From the NCBI RefSeq assembly GCF_000317305.3, contig NC_023036.2, positions 868,001 to 932,000 on the forward strand: 64,000 nt of DNA. Reading direction: 5' to 3'. Shown one piece after another: positions 50,331 to 59,275 of this stretch (the stretch's first letter is position 1; the number at the start of each line of letters is the position of its first letter). The position numbers were made by a program, and so were the translations under genes. Below the pieces are notes generated by a model. That model was given only the letters and a program-made list of their open reading frames with translations, did no database searches and was not told the DNA's origin. Source of the DNA: Mycolicibacterium neoaurum VKM Ac-1815D. Its GTDB lineage: Bacteria; Actinomycetota; Actinomycetes; Mycobacteriales; Mycobacteriaceae.

Positions 50331-50747
50331 ATGACGTCGATGACACGCTCGCTGACCGCGGCAATGGGAATTGCTGCGGCAGCAGCCCTGGCCCTGGCTG
50401 CGCCCGCCCAGGCCGCACCGCCATTACTCAATGGCTCCTATTCGGGGGCGGAGGGCGACCCGGACAACGTCTGGGTGGTGGCCAGCACGTGCGACCCTTC
50501 CGGATGTACCGGGACGGTATCGAGCAACCAGGGCTGGTCGACACCCATGACATTGGTCGGCGGCATCTGGAATTTCTCGGTCACCAAACCGGATGGATTC
50601 ATCTGCCCGGATGGAAGTTATGCCCCGGCAATAGTCCATATGACCGTCGATCCGGTGACGCTCGGGGGCGTGCTGTCGGCCGATTCGAACGGCGAATGCC
50701 CGGGCGGCATCATCAGCGCCACACCATTCCAATTGAAGGCGCTCTAG
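50331..50747 (+). CDS. Small secreted protein of unknown function
   Basis: 138 residues from the ATG at 50331 (or 50340). The signal peptide MTSMTRSLTAAMGIAAAAAL ends at AQA-A. Mature part is beta-rich with four Cys (ASTCDPSGCTGTV, FICPDGS, GECPGG) that may form two disulphides, as in short mycobacterial exported proteins. No catalytic motif. Divergent from the aminotransferase. Confidence 0.7.
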   Translation: MTSMTRSLTAAMGIAAAAALALAAPAQAAPPLLNGSYSGAEGDPDNVWVVASTCDPSGCTGTVSSNQGWSTPMTLVGGIWNFSVTKPDGFICPDGSYAPAIVHMTVDPVTLGGVLSADSNGECPGGIISATPFQLKAL

Positions 50748-50752
50748 CCAAC

Positions 50753-50813
50753 GCCGAACGGCCAGTTATGACACGGCTTTGCGCTGAAAGCGTGTCACAA
50801 CTGGCCGCTCGGC
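50753..50813. terminator. Long hairpin between convergent genes
   Basis: 23-base arms at 50753-50775 and 50791-50813 with two mismatches. In the minus-strand transcript both mismatches become G-U pairs, so the stem is unbroken; the loop has an inner CTTT/AAAG pair. It sits 14 bases past the Fe-S reductase stop and 6 bases past the secreted-protein stop. No U tract, as common for mycobacterial terminators. Likely serves mainly the leftward gene. Confidence 0.7.
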
Positions 50814-50826
50814 AGTAGGTGCGGGG

Positions 50827-53800
50827 TCAGCGCTTACCGGGCCGACGGGCTCCCTTGGCGATGCCCAGACCCTTCACCGGGGGCTCGTCACCCACGACGC
50901 GGGCGTCCCCACCGGAACCGTTGGAGGTCGGCGCCGGTGCGGGCTCGGGCTCGGCCGGTTCAGAGGCCGCAGCGGTTTCAGGAACCACAGCGGCTTCCGG
51001 AGCCTCGGGCGCCGCAGGTGCGGCGGCGGCGGGCTTGGGCGCGGCGGCCTTCTTCGCCCCGGGACGACGAGCGCCTGCGGCGATACCCAATCCGACGACG
51101 GGCGGCTCGGGCTTGGACTCCTCGATCCCCGTATCCGCACCGGCGGTGTCCTGCGAGGTGGTCGTCTCCGCCGGGGTCGCGGCGGGTGCCGCTGCCGCGG
51201 GTGCCGCTGGGGCCTTCTTGGCCCCCGGACGGCGGGCGCCGGAGGCGATCCCCAATCCCTTGACCTCGGGTTCGGGCTTCGCAGGCTCGGCCGGTGCCGT
51301 CTCCGCCGGGGTCGCGGCGGGTGCCGCTGCCGCGGGTGCGGCCTTCTTCGCGCCCGGACGCTTGGCGCCACCGGCGATGCCCAGACCCTTGACCGGAGCG
51401 GCCGTCTCGGCGGCCGGTGCGGCCGCGGGTGCCGATGCTGCCGGTGCGGCCTTCTTGGCGCCGGGACGCTTTGCGGCACCGGCGATGCCCAGGCCCTTGA
51501 CGGGTGCGGCGGCGGCCGGAGCCGCGGCCTTCGCGGGAGTGGCCGTCTCCTCGGCGACCGCTTCCTCTTCGGCGGCCTCTTCGACCGCAGGTGCGGCGGC
51601 GGCCTCGGCTTCGGCCCGCTTCTCGGCGAGCTCGGCCGACCACTTGGCCGCGGTGCCCTTCTCGGGCAGCGTGTAGAGGCTGGTCTCCAGCGAGGCCAGC
51701 AGCAGCTGTGCCACGTCGAGCACCTCTGCCTTCTGCCGGTCGGTCGCCGTGGCCACCTCGTCGACACCGTCGGTGATCATGACGCGGCAGAACGGGCAGC
51801 CGGTCGCGATGGCCGAGGCGCCGGTGTCCAGGGCCTCCTCGGTGCGCTCCTGGTTGACGCGCTTGCCGATGTGCTCTTCCATCCACATCCGGGCGCCACC
51901 GGCACCACAGCACAGGCCGCGGTCGGCGTGCCGGGGCATCTCGGTGAGCTTCGCGCCGGCCGCACCGACCAGCTCACGCGGTGCCTCGTACTCCTTGTTG
52001 TGGCGCCCGAGGAAGCAGGGGTCGTGGTAGGTGACGTCCTGGCCGACGGGGTTGATCGGGATGAGCCGCTTCTCGCGGACCAGGCGGTTGAGCAGCTGCG
52101 TGTGGTGCACGACCTGGTAGTCGGACCCGAGCTGCGGGTACTCGCGGTTGATCGTGTTGTAGCAGTGCGGGCAGGTCACCACGACCTTGCGCTTGGCGGT
52201 CTCGACACCCTCGAACAGCTCGTTGATGGTCTCGACGTTCTGCGCGGCCAGCTGCTGGAACAGGAACTCGTTACCCGCGCGGCGGGCCGAGTCGCCGGTG
52301 CAGGTCTCACCGGTGCCGAGCACCAGGAACTTCACACCCGCGGTGGCCAGCAGTTCGGCGACGGCCTTGGTGGTCTTCTTGGCGCGGTCCTCGTAGGCGC
52401 CGGCGCAGCCGACCCAGAACAGGTACTCGAACCCGTCGAAGGACTCCACGTCCTGGCCGTAGACCGGGACGTCGAAGTCGACCTCGTCGATCCAGTTGGT
52501 GCGGTCCTTGGCGTTCTGGCCCCAGGGGTTGCCCTTGTTCTCCAGGTTCTTGAACAGCACACCGAGCTCACCGGGGAACTCGGATTCGACCATCACCTGG
52601 TAGCGGCGCATGTCGACGATGTGGTCGATGTGCTCGATGTCCACCGGGCACTGCTCCACGCAGGCGCCGCAGTTGGTGCAGGACCACAGCACGTCGGGAT
52701 CGATGACGCCGCCCTGTTCGGCGGTGCCGACCAGCGGGCGCAGCGCCTGCTCGGGGCCGGAACCTTCGATGCGTGCGAAGCCGTCCTCGGGCACACCGTG
52801 TCCGTGCAGGCTGTCGCCGAGCTCGGCGAAGTCGACCGAGCCCTCCTCGGGCATGGGCTTGCCCTCGATCAGGTAGGGCGCCTTGGCGAACATGTGGTCG
52901 CGCAGGTTCATGATGACGAGCTTGGGCGACAACGGCTTACCGGTGTTCCAGGCCGGGCATTGCGACTGGCAACGTCCGCACTCGGTACAGGTGGTGAAGT
53001 CGAGGTAGCCCTTCCAGGTGAAGTCCTCGATCTTGCCGCGGCCGAACACCGCGTCGTCGGCGGGATCGTCGAAGTCGATCTTCTCGCCCTTGTGCTCCAT
53101 CGGCAGCAGCGGGCCGAGGCCGTCGGGCAGCCGCTTGAAGGTGACGTTGATGGGCGCCAGGCCGATGTGCAGGTGCTTGGAATGCAGCACGATCAGCAGG
53201 AACACCAGCATCACGCCGATGTGACCCATCAGCGCGATGGTCTCGATCCACATGTTCGCGGTCGGTCCGAGCGGGGCCAGCAGCCAGGCGACTCCGTCGG
53301 AGAGGAACGCGCCGTTCTGGTAGGGGAAGCGTTCGTCGAGCACGTTCACCGCGGCACCGCGGAACAGCGCGTAGGTCGCGATGACCAGGAAGATCATGAA
53401 CAAGATCTCCCAGGCGCCACCGGTGTGCGAGCCGTAGAACCGAGATTCGCGACCGATCTTCTTGGGTTCGCGGGCGATGCGGATGATCGCGAAGGTGACG
53501 ATGCCCAGGAACACCATGAGGGCGAAGAAATCCTGCAGGAAGCCCAGCACGGCCCAGCGGCCGACGAAGGGAATGTGGAACTCGGGGTCGAACAGGACGC
53601 CGTAGGCCTCCAGGTACACCGTGGCCAGGACGAAGAAGCCCCACATGGTGAAGAAGTGCGCGATGCCGGGGATGGACCACTTGAGGAGCTTCGACTGGGC
53701 GAAGACTTCCTTGTTCTGGTTCAGGAATCGGCGGACGAGATCGTCCTTGCGGCCGCGTTCGTCGCCGAGCTTCTGGCCCGAGCTGATCAGCTTGGTGAGC

Positions 53801-53889
53801 CACAGGACGCGCTTTGCAGCAAACACCAACACGACGGCGGTCATCAGCAGGCCGAGGATCAATCTGCTGATTTCGAGAGTGTGCTGCAC
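50827..53889 (-). CDS. Large membrane-bound Fe-S reductase with repeated C-terminal motif
   Basis: 1020 residues, matching the Rv0338c-type protein by order and content. The N-terminal ~290 residues are five to six helices of the nitrate-reductase-gamma/HdrE kind. Two 4Fe-4S motifs follow: CTECGRCQSQCPAW (~297) and CTNCGACVEQCPVD (~400). Two CCG domains of heterodisulphide-reductase type follow (ending DPCFLGRHNKEYE and GLCCGAGGARMW), ~520-690. From ~795 to the end is an Ala/Pro/Glu linker carrying five copies of a GLGIA-xx-A(K/R)RPGAKK motif. Probably shuttles electrons between menaquinol and an unidentified disulphide or acyl partner; often essential in mycobacteria. Confidence 0.88.
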   Translation of the reverse strand: MQHTLEISRLILGLLMTAVVLVFAAKRVLWLTKLISSGQKLGDERGRKDDLVRRFLNQNKEVFAQSKLLKWSIPGIAHFFTMWGFFVLATVYLEAYGVLFDPEFHIPFVGRWAVLGFLQDFFALMVFLGIVTFAIIRIAREPKKIGRESRFYGSHTGGAWEILFMIFLVIATYALFRGAAVNVLDERFPYQNGAFLSDGVAWLLAPLGPTANMWIETIALMGHIGVMLVFLLIVLHSKHLHIGLAPINVTFKRLPDGLGPLLPMEHKGEKIDFDDPADDAVFGRGKIEDFTWKGYLDFTTCTECGRCQSQCPAWNTGKPLSPKLVIMNLRDHMFAKAPYLIEGKPMPEEGSVDFAELGDSLHGHGVPEDGFARIEGSGPEQALRPLVGTAEQGGVIDPDVLWSCTNCGACVEQCPVDIEHIDHIVDMRRYQVMVESEFPGELGVLFKNLENKGNPWGQNAKDRTNWIDEVDFDVPVYGQDVESFDGFEYLFWVGCAGAYEDRAKKTTKAVAELLATAGVKFLVLGTGETCTGDSARRAGNEFLFQQLAAQNVETINELFEGVETAKRKVVVTCPHCYNTINREYPQLGSDYQVVHHTQLLNRLVREKRLIPINPVGQDVTYHDPCFLGRHNKEYEAPRELVGAAGAKLTEMPRHADRGLCCGAGGARMWMEEHIGKRVNQERTEEALDTGASAIATGCPFCRVMITDGVDEVATATDRQKAEVLDVAQLLLASLETSLYTLPEKGTAAKWSAELAEKRAEAEAAAAPAVEEAAEEEAVAEETATPAKAAAPAAAAPVKGLGIAGAAKRPGAKKAAPAASAPAAAPAAETAAPVKGLGIAGGAKRPGAKKAAPAAAAPAATPAETAPAEPAKPEPEVKGLGIASGARRPGAKKAPAAPAAAAPAATPAETTTSQDTAGADTGIEESKPEPPVVGLGIAAGARRPGAKKAAAPKPAAAAPAAPEAPEAAVVPETAAASEPAEPEPAPAPTSNGSGGDARVVGDEPPVKGLGIAKGARRPGKR

Positions 53890-53912
53890 GGCGTGCCTCC
53901 CAGTGGTTTTCG

Positions 53913-53953
53913 GTTACTAGCCGGTAACTTGAGCGCGGTTACTCACGGGTAAC
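53913..53953. promoter_or_regulatory. Tandem GTTAC-N6-GTAAC operators upstream of the Fe-S reductase
   Basis: Exact inverted repeats at 53913-53928 and 53938-53953, 25 bases apart, 24-64 bases upstream of the leftward start codon at 53889. Another GTTAC is nearby at ~53975. Placed where a repressor would act on the reductase promoter; the regulator cannot be named. Confidence 0.65.
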
Positions 53954-54058
53954 TTAGGCTAGTTGCCTGCTCATAGTTACATCACCAAAGTTGGCGCCGC
54001 TAGCAAGGCTGTCCTAACTAGTCGGTTGGCTACCCTGCTCGGTGGCTCGGGAGACCGC

Positions 54059-56530
54059 TCAGGCGGTCGTTCCGAGCAGCGCACGCAGCATCGACAGCAT
54101 CTCCGAACGGGACTCCGCGCCCAGCCGGCGACGGATGCGGGCGACGTGATGCTCGACGGTCTTGGCGGAGATGAACAACTGGCTGCCGATATCGCGGTAG
54201 GGCATTCCGAGGAGAAGGAGTTCGGCCACCTCGCGCTCGCGGTCGGACAGCGTCGACGGCGCTGTCGGCCGGGCCGGCGCGGAAGTGGGTGGCGTGGTCG
54301 GATCGGTGCCCGGAACCGGGCCGTCAGGTCTGTGGGCAAGATCACCGTCGGATCCGTCCGGGTCCGCCATGGTGATCTTGAGATCGCGGGCCAGTTGCAG
54401 CATCACGCCCGAGATGCGCGGATCCGGTGTCTGCAGCGCCGCCTGGCTGGCCAGTCGGGTCGCATCCCAGGTGAGTCCGAACTGCGCCAGGCCGTTGGCG
54501 GCCGCGGTGACCTCGTCGACATCGACCTGATTGGCCAACACCCGAAGCCAGGTGCGGCCCGCCGCCGCGAGCGCGCGGGCGAAGCTGCTGTGCGGCGCCG
54601 CCGTCGTCAGCGCGTGCCCGTGCGGTGCCACGGCGTCGGGGGAGTTGGACAGGATGCCGGCGTGCACGCCCGCCCAGTGCAACGGCACCGACCACAGGAC
54701 CGGTTTGCCGAGCCGGTTCAGCAGGTCGAAGGCGGTGTCGATGTGGTGCTGCACCTGGTCGACCAGGCGTAACCGGGCCGCCGCCACCCACAGCTCCCCG
54801 AGCGGCAGCAGAGAGTAGAGGTCCAGCGAGTACTCCGAGAGCACCTCCATGGCCGCATACCAATGCTTCTGCACCCCGCCGCTGTCACCGTTGCGGCGCG
54901 CGATCGCGGTGCGCAATGCCGCCGCCCACAGCGCATCGCGGCGATGCAACGTCGCGCCGTCGGTCGCGGCGACCTCGGCGTTGGCCCCGGCCAACCGGCC
55001 GTCGAGCATCCGCGACCATCCCCACAGCAGCCGGTGCCGGTGGGCGGTGAAGGGTTCGGGGTGTCCGCGGGTCGCCCTGCCGATGATGCTGCGGGCACGG
55101 ACCGCGTCGCCACCGTGCAGCGCGGCGAGGGTGACCAGAGCGGACGGGCTGTCGGGGATGACGACCGATATCGGGTGGTCGGCCGTGACCGCCTGGCTCA
55201 ACGTCGCGATCGCGGTCGGGAACGGCGCCGTCAGCGACTCGAGCAGACCTTCGGCCAGCCGGCGCGATGCCCGCGCGGTCGACGTCGGCGGTCCGGCGTC
55301 CGGCATCGCCAGGGCGGCGCGGGCCGCCGCGGCGTCGCCGGTACCGATCGCGACCACTGCGGCGGCGGATGCGATGACGGCGTCGGGGTAGGGGCCCAGC
55401 CAGGCGAACACGTCGCCGGCCTGTGCCGCACCACCATCGTGGATGGCGACGCTGGCCGCGACCCGGACCGCGGCGGCGCGCTGGACCGGATCGGTCGCGG
55501 AGAGCAGCTCGTCGGCCAGCCGCGCCGCGGCCGCGCAGTCCCCGCTGAGGGCGAGTGCGTCGGCGAGTTCGGCACTGAGCTCGGTCGAGCCGGCGTCGGC
55601 GGCCGCGCGGTACAACCGTGCCGCCTGCGCCGGTTGGTCGCGGTTGTCGACGGCCAGGTCCGCCAGCGCCGCGGCCAGTTGCGGATCCCGCAGCCCGTGC
55701 TCGGCCATTGCGAGAGCCAGATCGACTGTCAGCGTGGACATCTGGATCTGGGTGCGCAGCAGTGACAGTTCGAGGTCGTGATGGCGGGCGGCTCCGACGA
55801 CCTCGGCGGCCGCACGGTGCACGGTCCTGACAAAACCCCGATGCCGGCCTGCGGCGAGCAGCCCGCCGGCATGCGCCTCGCCGACGAGCTGCCGGGCCGG
55901 GTCGATGTCCAGGCCCAGCGCCGCGGCGATATCGTCGGCTCCCAGGCCGGACACCAGCGAGCACAGCAACACGGTGTCCAGGACCGGTTGCGGTATCTGG
56001 CGTAGCCGCTCCACCAGGGCGAAGCGGGCCGAATCGGCCGGCGGGCGCTGCGGTGCGGACACCGCGGCGTGCACCAGGAACGGCAGGCCGGCCGTCGCGG
56101 TCTGCACCGCCGCGACGAACTCGGCGTCGGGGGAGCCACCGCTCTTCTCGGCCGCGGCGCGATGGATCTCGGCCCCCGTCCACGGGCCAAGCGGGACAGC
56201 GGGTCCCTCTCTGGTGAGGGCAATGGTCAAGGCGCGCAGGGCATCCCGGTGCACCGAGGGTTCGCAGGCCACTACGACGGTGCGGTCGGTGTCGGCCGCG
56301 AGCTCGGTCAACACGGCCAACTGGTCGTCGTCGAGAAGGTGCGCATCATCGATGACCAGCGCCGCGGAAACGACTTCCCCGGCCTGCGGGACCCGGCTCA
56401 GCACGGGAACCCCGGCGCTGCGCAGCGCGGTGCGCACCGTGCCGAGCAACGTCGTCTTACCGGTCCCGATCCCGCCGGTGACCAGCACCCGGACCGGATC
56501 GGCCGGTGCCTGCAGCAGCGCCGGGATCAC
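54059..56530 (-). CDS. Large ATP-binding LuxR-type regulator (IniR/Rv0339c-like)
   Basis: 823 residues. Walker A GGIGTGKTT (residues 19-27), Walker B AALVIDDAHLLDDD, then a long helical array of TPR-like repeats (~250-720), and a C-terminal LuxR helix-turn-helix LSDREREVAELLLLGMPYRD, then IGSQLFISAKTVEHHVARIRRRLG. This is the STAND/MalT layout: ATP-driven oligomerisation on sensing a ligand. By position it matches Rv0339c, which I recall as IniR, reported activator of the iniBAC operon; that link is recollection, not read from this sequence. 170 bases upstream of the Fe-S reductase, same strand. Confidence 0.82.
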   Translation of the reverse strand: MIPALLQAPADPVRVLVTGGIGTGKTTLLGTVRTALRSAGVPVLSRVPQAGEVVSAALVIDDAHLLDDDQLAVLTELAADTDRTVVVACEPSVHRDALRALTIALTREGPAVPLGPWTGAEIHRAAAEKSGGSPDAEFVAAVQTATAGLPFLVHAAVSAPQRPPADSARFALVERLRQIPQPVLDTVLLCSLVSGLGADDIAAALGLDIDPARQLVGEAHAGGLLAAGRHRGFVRTVHRAAAEVVGAARHHDLELSLLRTQIQMSTLTVDLALAMAEHGLRDPQLAAALADLAVDNRDQPAQAARLYRAAADAGSTELSAELADALALSGDCAAAARLADELLSATDPVQRAAAVRVAASVAIHDGGAAQAGDVFAWLGPYPDAVIASAAAVVAIGTGDAAAARAALAMPDAGPPTSTARASRRLAEGLLESLTAPFPTAIATLSQAVTADHPISVVIPDSPSALVTLAALHGGDAVRARSIIGRATRGHPEPFTAHRHRLLWGWSRMLDGRLAGANAEVAATDGATLHRRDALWAAALRTAIARRNGDSGGVQKHWYAAMEVLSEYSLDLYSLLPLGELWVAAARLRLVDQVQHHIDTAFDLLNRLGKPVLWSVPLHWAGVHAGILSNSPDAVAPHGHALTTAAPHSSFARALAAAGRTWLRVLANQVDVDEVTAAANGLAQFGLTWDATRLASQAALQTPDPRISGVMLQLARDLKITMADPDGSDGDLAHRPDGPVPGTDPTTPPTSAPARPTAPSTLSDREREVAELLLLGMPYRDIGSQLFISAKTVEHHVARIRRRLGAESRSEMLSMLRALLGTTA

Positions 56531-56537
56531 GGTCGGA

Positions 56538-58325
56538 CTAGGCGGCGCCGTCTATGACGGGATCCACCGGCTCGGGCGCCGGTTCTGGCGCCGGTTCGGG
56601 GGCAGGGGCCGCCGTGGTGGTGACGACCGGCTGCGTGGTGGTCACCGGAGGCTGGGTGGTGGTCACCGGCGGAGTCGTCGTCGTGGGCGGCGTCGTCGTG
56701 GTCGTCGTGGTGGTCGTCGTTGTCGTCGTCGTGGTGGTGGTCGTGGTGGTCGTCGACGAGGTGGTGGACGGCGTCGTCGTGGTGCTGCTGCTGGACGGGG
56801 GCGGCGGTGGCGGCGGGATCTCCGAGGTGGTGACAACGCCGTTCTCACCGGTGACGGTGACCGTCTGGGTGGTCTGCACCGGCTCGGTCGAGAAGCTTGT
56901 CGCGGTTTCGGTGACGGGGCCGCTGGGTCCACTGTTGCCGGTCAGCGTGACCGCCAACCCGCCGACGGCCAGCAGCGCCGCTGCGGCCGCGGCGCCGAAC
57001 AGCAGTGGTGGCCGCTTGTACCAGGGCAGTGGCGCCGGTTCGGCGGGATAGTCGTCCTCGCCGGTGGCGAATTCGAGCTGCGGGCGGGCATCGGTAGGGC
57101 TTGGGGTGTAACCGGTTTGATAGTCCGGCCCCTGATACGGCACGGGCTCGCCGGTGGGGGCGTCCTCGTCCTGGGACCAGGCCAACCCACCCGACGGTCC
57201 CTCCTCGGCGGGGGGTGTTGCGCCGGCCCAGCCCATCGTCGGCGCCATGCCGGTCGGTGCCGCATCCGGGGAGGCCACCGGAGCCAGCCCGGTCGCGGCG
57301 CCGGCCTCCGACGCCAGGTCGGCCACCAGCGCCGCACCCGCGGCCACACCGGCAGCCGCCAGCGGCGCGGTGCTCACCGGCGCCTGCAAGCGTTCGGAAA
57401 GACGCTGCGTGACAAGCGGAATGGCCGCACCGCCGCCGACGGTCGCGACCGCCGAGATGTCGCCCGGTCCAATATTGTTGTGCTGCAACAGCTCGTCGAT
57501 GGCGCCCAGCAGGCCGTTCAGCGGCTCTTCGATCAGTTGCTCGAGCTCGGATCGGGTGACCCGGACCTCGGAGCTGAATCCGGGGAGTTCGGCCGGGATC
57601 GCGGTCGCCGTTTCGGCGGACAGCCGTTCCTTGGCGCGGCGGCATTCGTCGCGCAGCCGGCCCAATGATCCGACGGCCGCCGTTCCGGCCGGGTCGGCCG
57701 CACCGGCATCGGCGATTCCGGTGATGACGTGGTTGAGCAGCGCCTGGTCGATCTGGTCACCGGAGAATTCCGGGTAGCGCAGCGTCGCGCCGATCGGGGC
57801 GAGCTGGGCGCCCGCATCGGCGAGCGTCACACTGGTGCCGCTGCCACCGAGATCGACGAGCGCGACCACGCCGGAGGACGGCAGGTTACCGGCGGTGCGC
57901 AGACCGGCAAGTGCGGCAATGGAATCCGGCACCAGGGCGGCATTGGCCAGACCCGGTTTGCTGCGCAGTGCACCCTGCAGGGCGGCCACCACGTTGCCCG
58001 ACCAGTGGGCCGGGACCGCGATGGTGATCGGATTGCCCCCGCCGACGGTGTGGGCCATCGCGTCGAGTGCTTCCGCGAGCACCTGCTCGCCACGGTGTGA
58101 GGAGCCGTCGGAAGCCACCAGCGGCACCGGGTCGCCGACCCGGTCGACGAACCCGCCGAGCACCAGGCCCTGGCCGCTCAGGTTCGGGTTCTCGCTCGGG
58201 ACGCCCACCTCGGGGGCCCGGTCGGTGAACACGGTCAGCACGGACCGTCGGGTGACCGGCGCACGACCTGCGCGGGCCGCCACCAAATTGGTCGCCCCGA
58301 CGGACAACCCCAGCGAGTCGCTCAT
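56538..58325 (-). CDS. Membrane-anchored Hsp70-like protein with poly-Thr outer tail
   Basis: 595 residues. N-terminal ~370 residues have the actin/Hsp70 ATPase fold: MSDSLGLSVGATNLVAARAG (phosphate 1), VVALVDLGGSGTSVTLADAG (phosphate 2) and ISAVATVGGGAAIPLVTQRL (adenosine). A helix around 437-459 (LLFGAAAAAALLAVGGLAVTL) spans the membrane, and the outside part is Thr/Pro-rich with a run of 21 Thr (codons 56691-56753). The chaperone substrate-binding domain is missing, so it is not a DnaK. Its stop is eight bases before the ATPase gene start, so both are co-transcribed. Role unknown. Confidence 0.72.
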   Translation of the reverse strand: MSDSLGLSVGATNLVAARAGRAPVTRRSVLTVFTDRAPEVGVPSENPNLSGQGLVLGGFVDRVGDPVPLVASDGSSHRGEQVLAEALDAMAHTVGGGNPITIAVPAHWSGNVVAALQGALRSKPGLANAALVPDSIAALAGLRTAGNLPSSGVVALVDLGGSGTSVTLADAGAQLAPIGATLRYPEFSGDQIDQALLNHVITGIADAGAADPAGTAAVGSLGRLRDECRRAKERLSAETATAIPAELPGFSSEVRVTRSELEQLIEEPLNGLLGAIDELLQHNNIGPGDISAVATVGGGAAIPLVTQRLSERLQAPVSTAPLAAAGVAAGAALVADLASEAGAATGLAPVASPDAAPTGMAPTMGWAGATPPAEEGPSGGLAWSQDEDAPTGEPVPYQGPDYQTGYTPSPTDARPQLEFATGEDDYPAEPAPLPWYKRPPLLFGAAAAAALLAVGGLAVTLTGNSGPSGPVTETATSFSTEPVQTTQTVTVTGENGVVTTSEIPPPPPPPSSSSTTTTPSTTSSTTTTTTTTTTTTTTTTTTTTTPPTTTTPPVTTTQPPVTTTQPVVTTTAAPAPEPAPEPAPEPVDPVIDGAA

Positions 58326-58401
58326 GGAGCGGCCCCTCCCTCGTCTTTGCTCATCAGTCCTGCCACACCTTATCGGCTGGGATACCGTCGACGCGGTAAT
58401 C

Positions 58402-58440
58402 CCCCTAACGTGTCGAAACCCCTAATGGGTGATCCCCTAA
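58402..58440. promoter_or_regulatory. Cluster of three CCCCTAA motifs
   Basis: CCCCTAA at 58402-58408, 58419-58425 and 58434-58440, spaced 17 and 15 bases, between the divergent Hsp70-like and IniB-domain genes. The same motif is clustered upstream of iniB. Candidate binding sites for a shared regulator. Confidence 0.6.
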
Positions 58441-58545
58441 CGGCCGATGCCGGCGAGTGGGTTCAACACCGATCTCGGGAGCCGCCGTCGTGGATAACAT
58501 CGGTGCACGAGCACCAGATGTAACGGACTTCAGGGACGGGGATTG

Positions 58546-59028
58546 ATGAGTAACTCGCTGCTCGACTTCGTGATGGCGGTGGTGCGTGACCCCGATGTCG
58601 CGGCAAGCTATGCCGCCGACCCTACCCAGGCGATCGCCGATGCCGGGCTGACCGACATCACCATCGCCGATGTGAACCAGCTTATTCCGGTGGTCAGCGA
58701 GACCGTGGCTCCCGCCGCCGATGCCAACGTCTGGGCCACGGGCGCGGCCACCGCGGCGTTCGACGCCTTCGGTATCGATGACGCGGTCCCGACAACGGTC
58801 GATGACCTGCACCATCTCGATATTCCTGCGGTGGTGGACACCGCGCCGGAGATCCACGATGTCGGTGGCACCCTCGACGACGTGTTCACCGGTCAGGACC
58901 TCCCGGCAAGTCCGGTGATCGTCGACGAGCCGGTCGCCGACCCGGTGTTCGAACCCGTCGTGGCCGATTGGTCGCTGCCCGAGCAGCCCGTCGACCCCGA
59001 GCACCACGACTTCCACACCTTCGACTGA
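58546..59028 (+). CDS. IniB N-terminal-domain protein (Rv0340-like)
   Basis: 160 residues from the ATG at 58546 with AGGGACGGGG upstream. The first 50 residues (SLLDFVMAVVRDPDVAASYA, ADPTQAIADAGLTDITIADV) are the IniB N-terminal domain also seen in the iniB product downstream (LDLFRSPDVAGAFIADPEQA). The remainder is acidic and disordered, ending in a His/Asp-rich tail. Function unknown; a strong terminator follows, so it is a separate transcript from iniB. By order it matches Rv0340. Confidence 0.72.
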   Translation: MSNSLLDFVMAVVRDPDVAASYAADPTQAIADAGLTDITIADVNQLIPVVSETVAPAADANVWATGAATAAFDAFGIDDAVPTTVDDLHHLDIPAVVDTAPEIHDVGGTLDDVFTGQDLPASPVIVDEPVADPVFEPVVADWSLPEQPVDPEHHDFHTFD

Positions 59029-59042
59029 TCGATCTCCGGACG

Positions 59043-59075
59043 AGCCCGCCCACAGCCACTGTGGGCGGGCTTTTT
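59043..59075 (+). terminator. Intrinsic terminator
   Basis: Thirteen-base perfect stem (59043-59055 with 59059-59071), three-base loop CCA and a run of five T. Ends the Rv0340-like gene and isolates the iniB promoter. Confidence 0.9.
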
Positions 59076-59103
59076 CGCGTGCCGATATCCGCCCCGGCGG
59101 CAT

Positions 59104-59150
59104 CCCCTAATCCCCTAATGGGGGTGGCCCCTAAACCCCTGTACGGGGTT
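59104..59150. promoter_or_regulatory. CCCCTAA cluster and palindrome upstream of iniB
   Basis: CCCCTAA at 59104-59110, 59112-59118 and 59128-59134, then AACCCC-TGTAC-GGGGTT (59134-59150), a perfect inverted repeat. Another GCCCCG/CGGGGT pair lies at 59169-59186. This is the region where the iniBAC promoter and its activator site should be; the iniB start is at 59276. Confidence 0.6.
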
Positions 59151-59275
59151 CGGGCGGGAGGGGAATCAGCCCCGTTTCAGCGGGGTCGGCGGATCCATAA
59201 CGTTGTCTTCAGTTCGCCGGACCATCCAGCGACAGGAACAAAGACTCCTGAGCCAAGATCGAGAAAGGCACCGAA

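Noticed and set aside
51871..53952. 693-residue rightward ORF opposite the Fe-S reductase
   Set aside because: Antisense to a protein with clear Fe-S and CCG motifs; composition is the typical shadow of GC-rich codons.
56691..56753. CRISPR-like or microsatellite array
   Set aside because: The repetition is mixed ACG/ACC/ACA codons for a Thr run, with no spacers. No CRISPR array seen anywhere.
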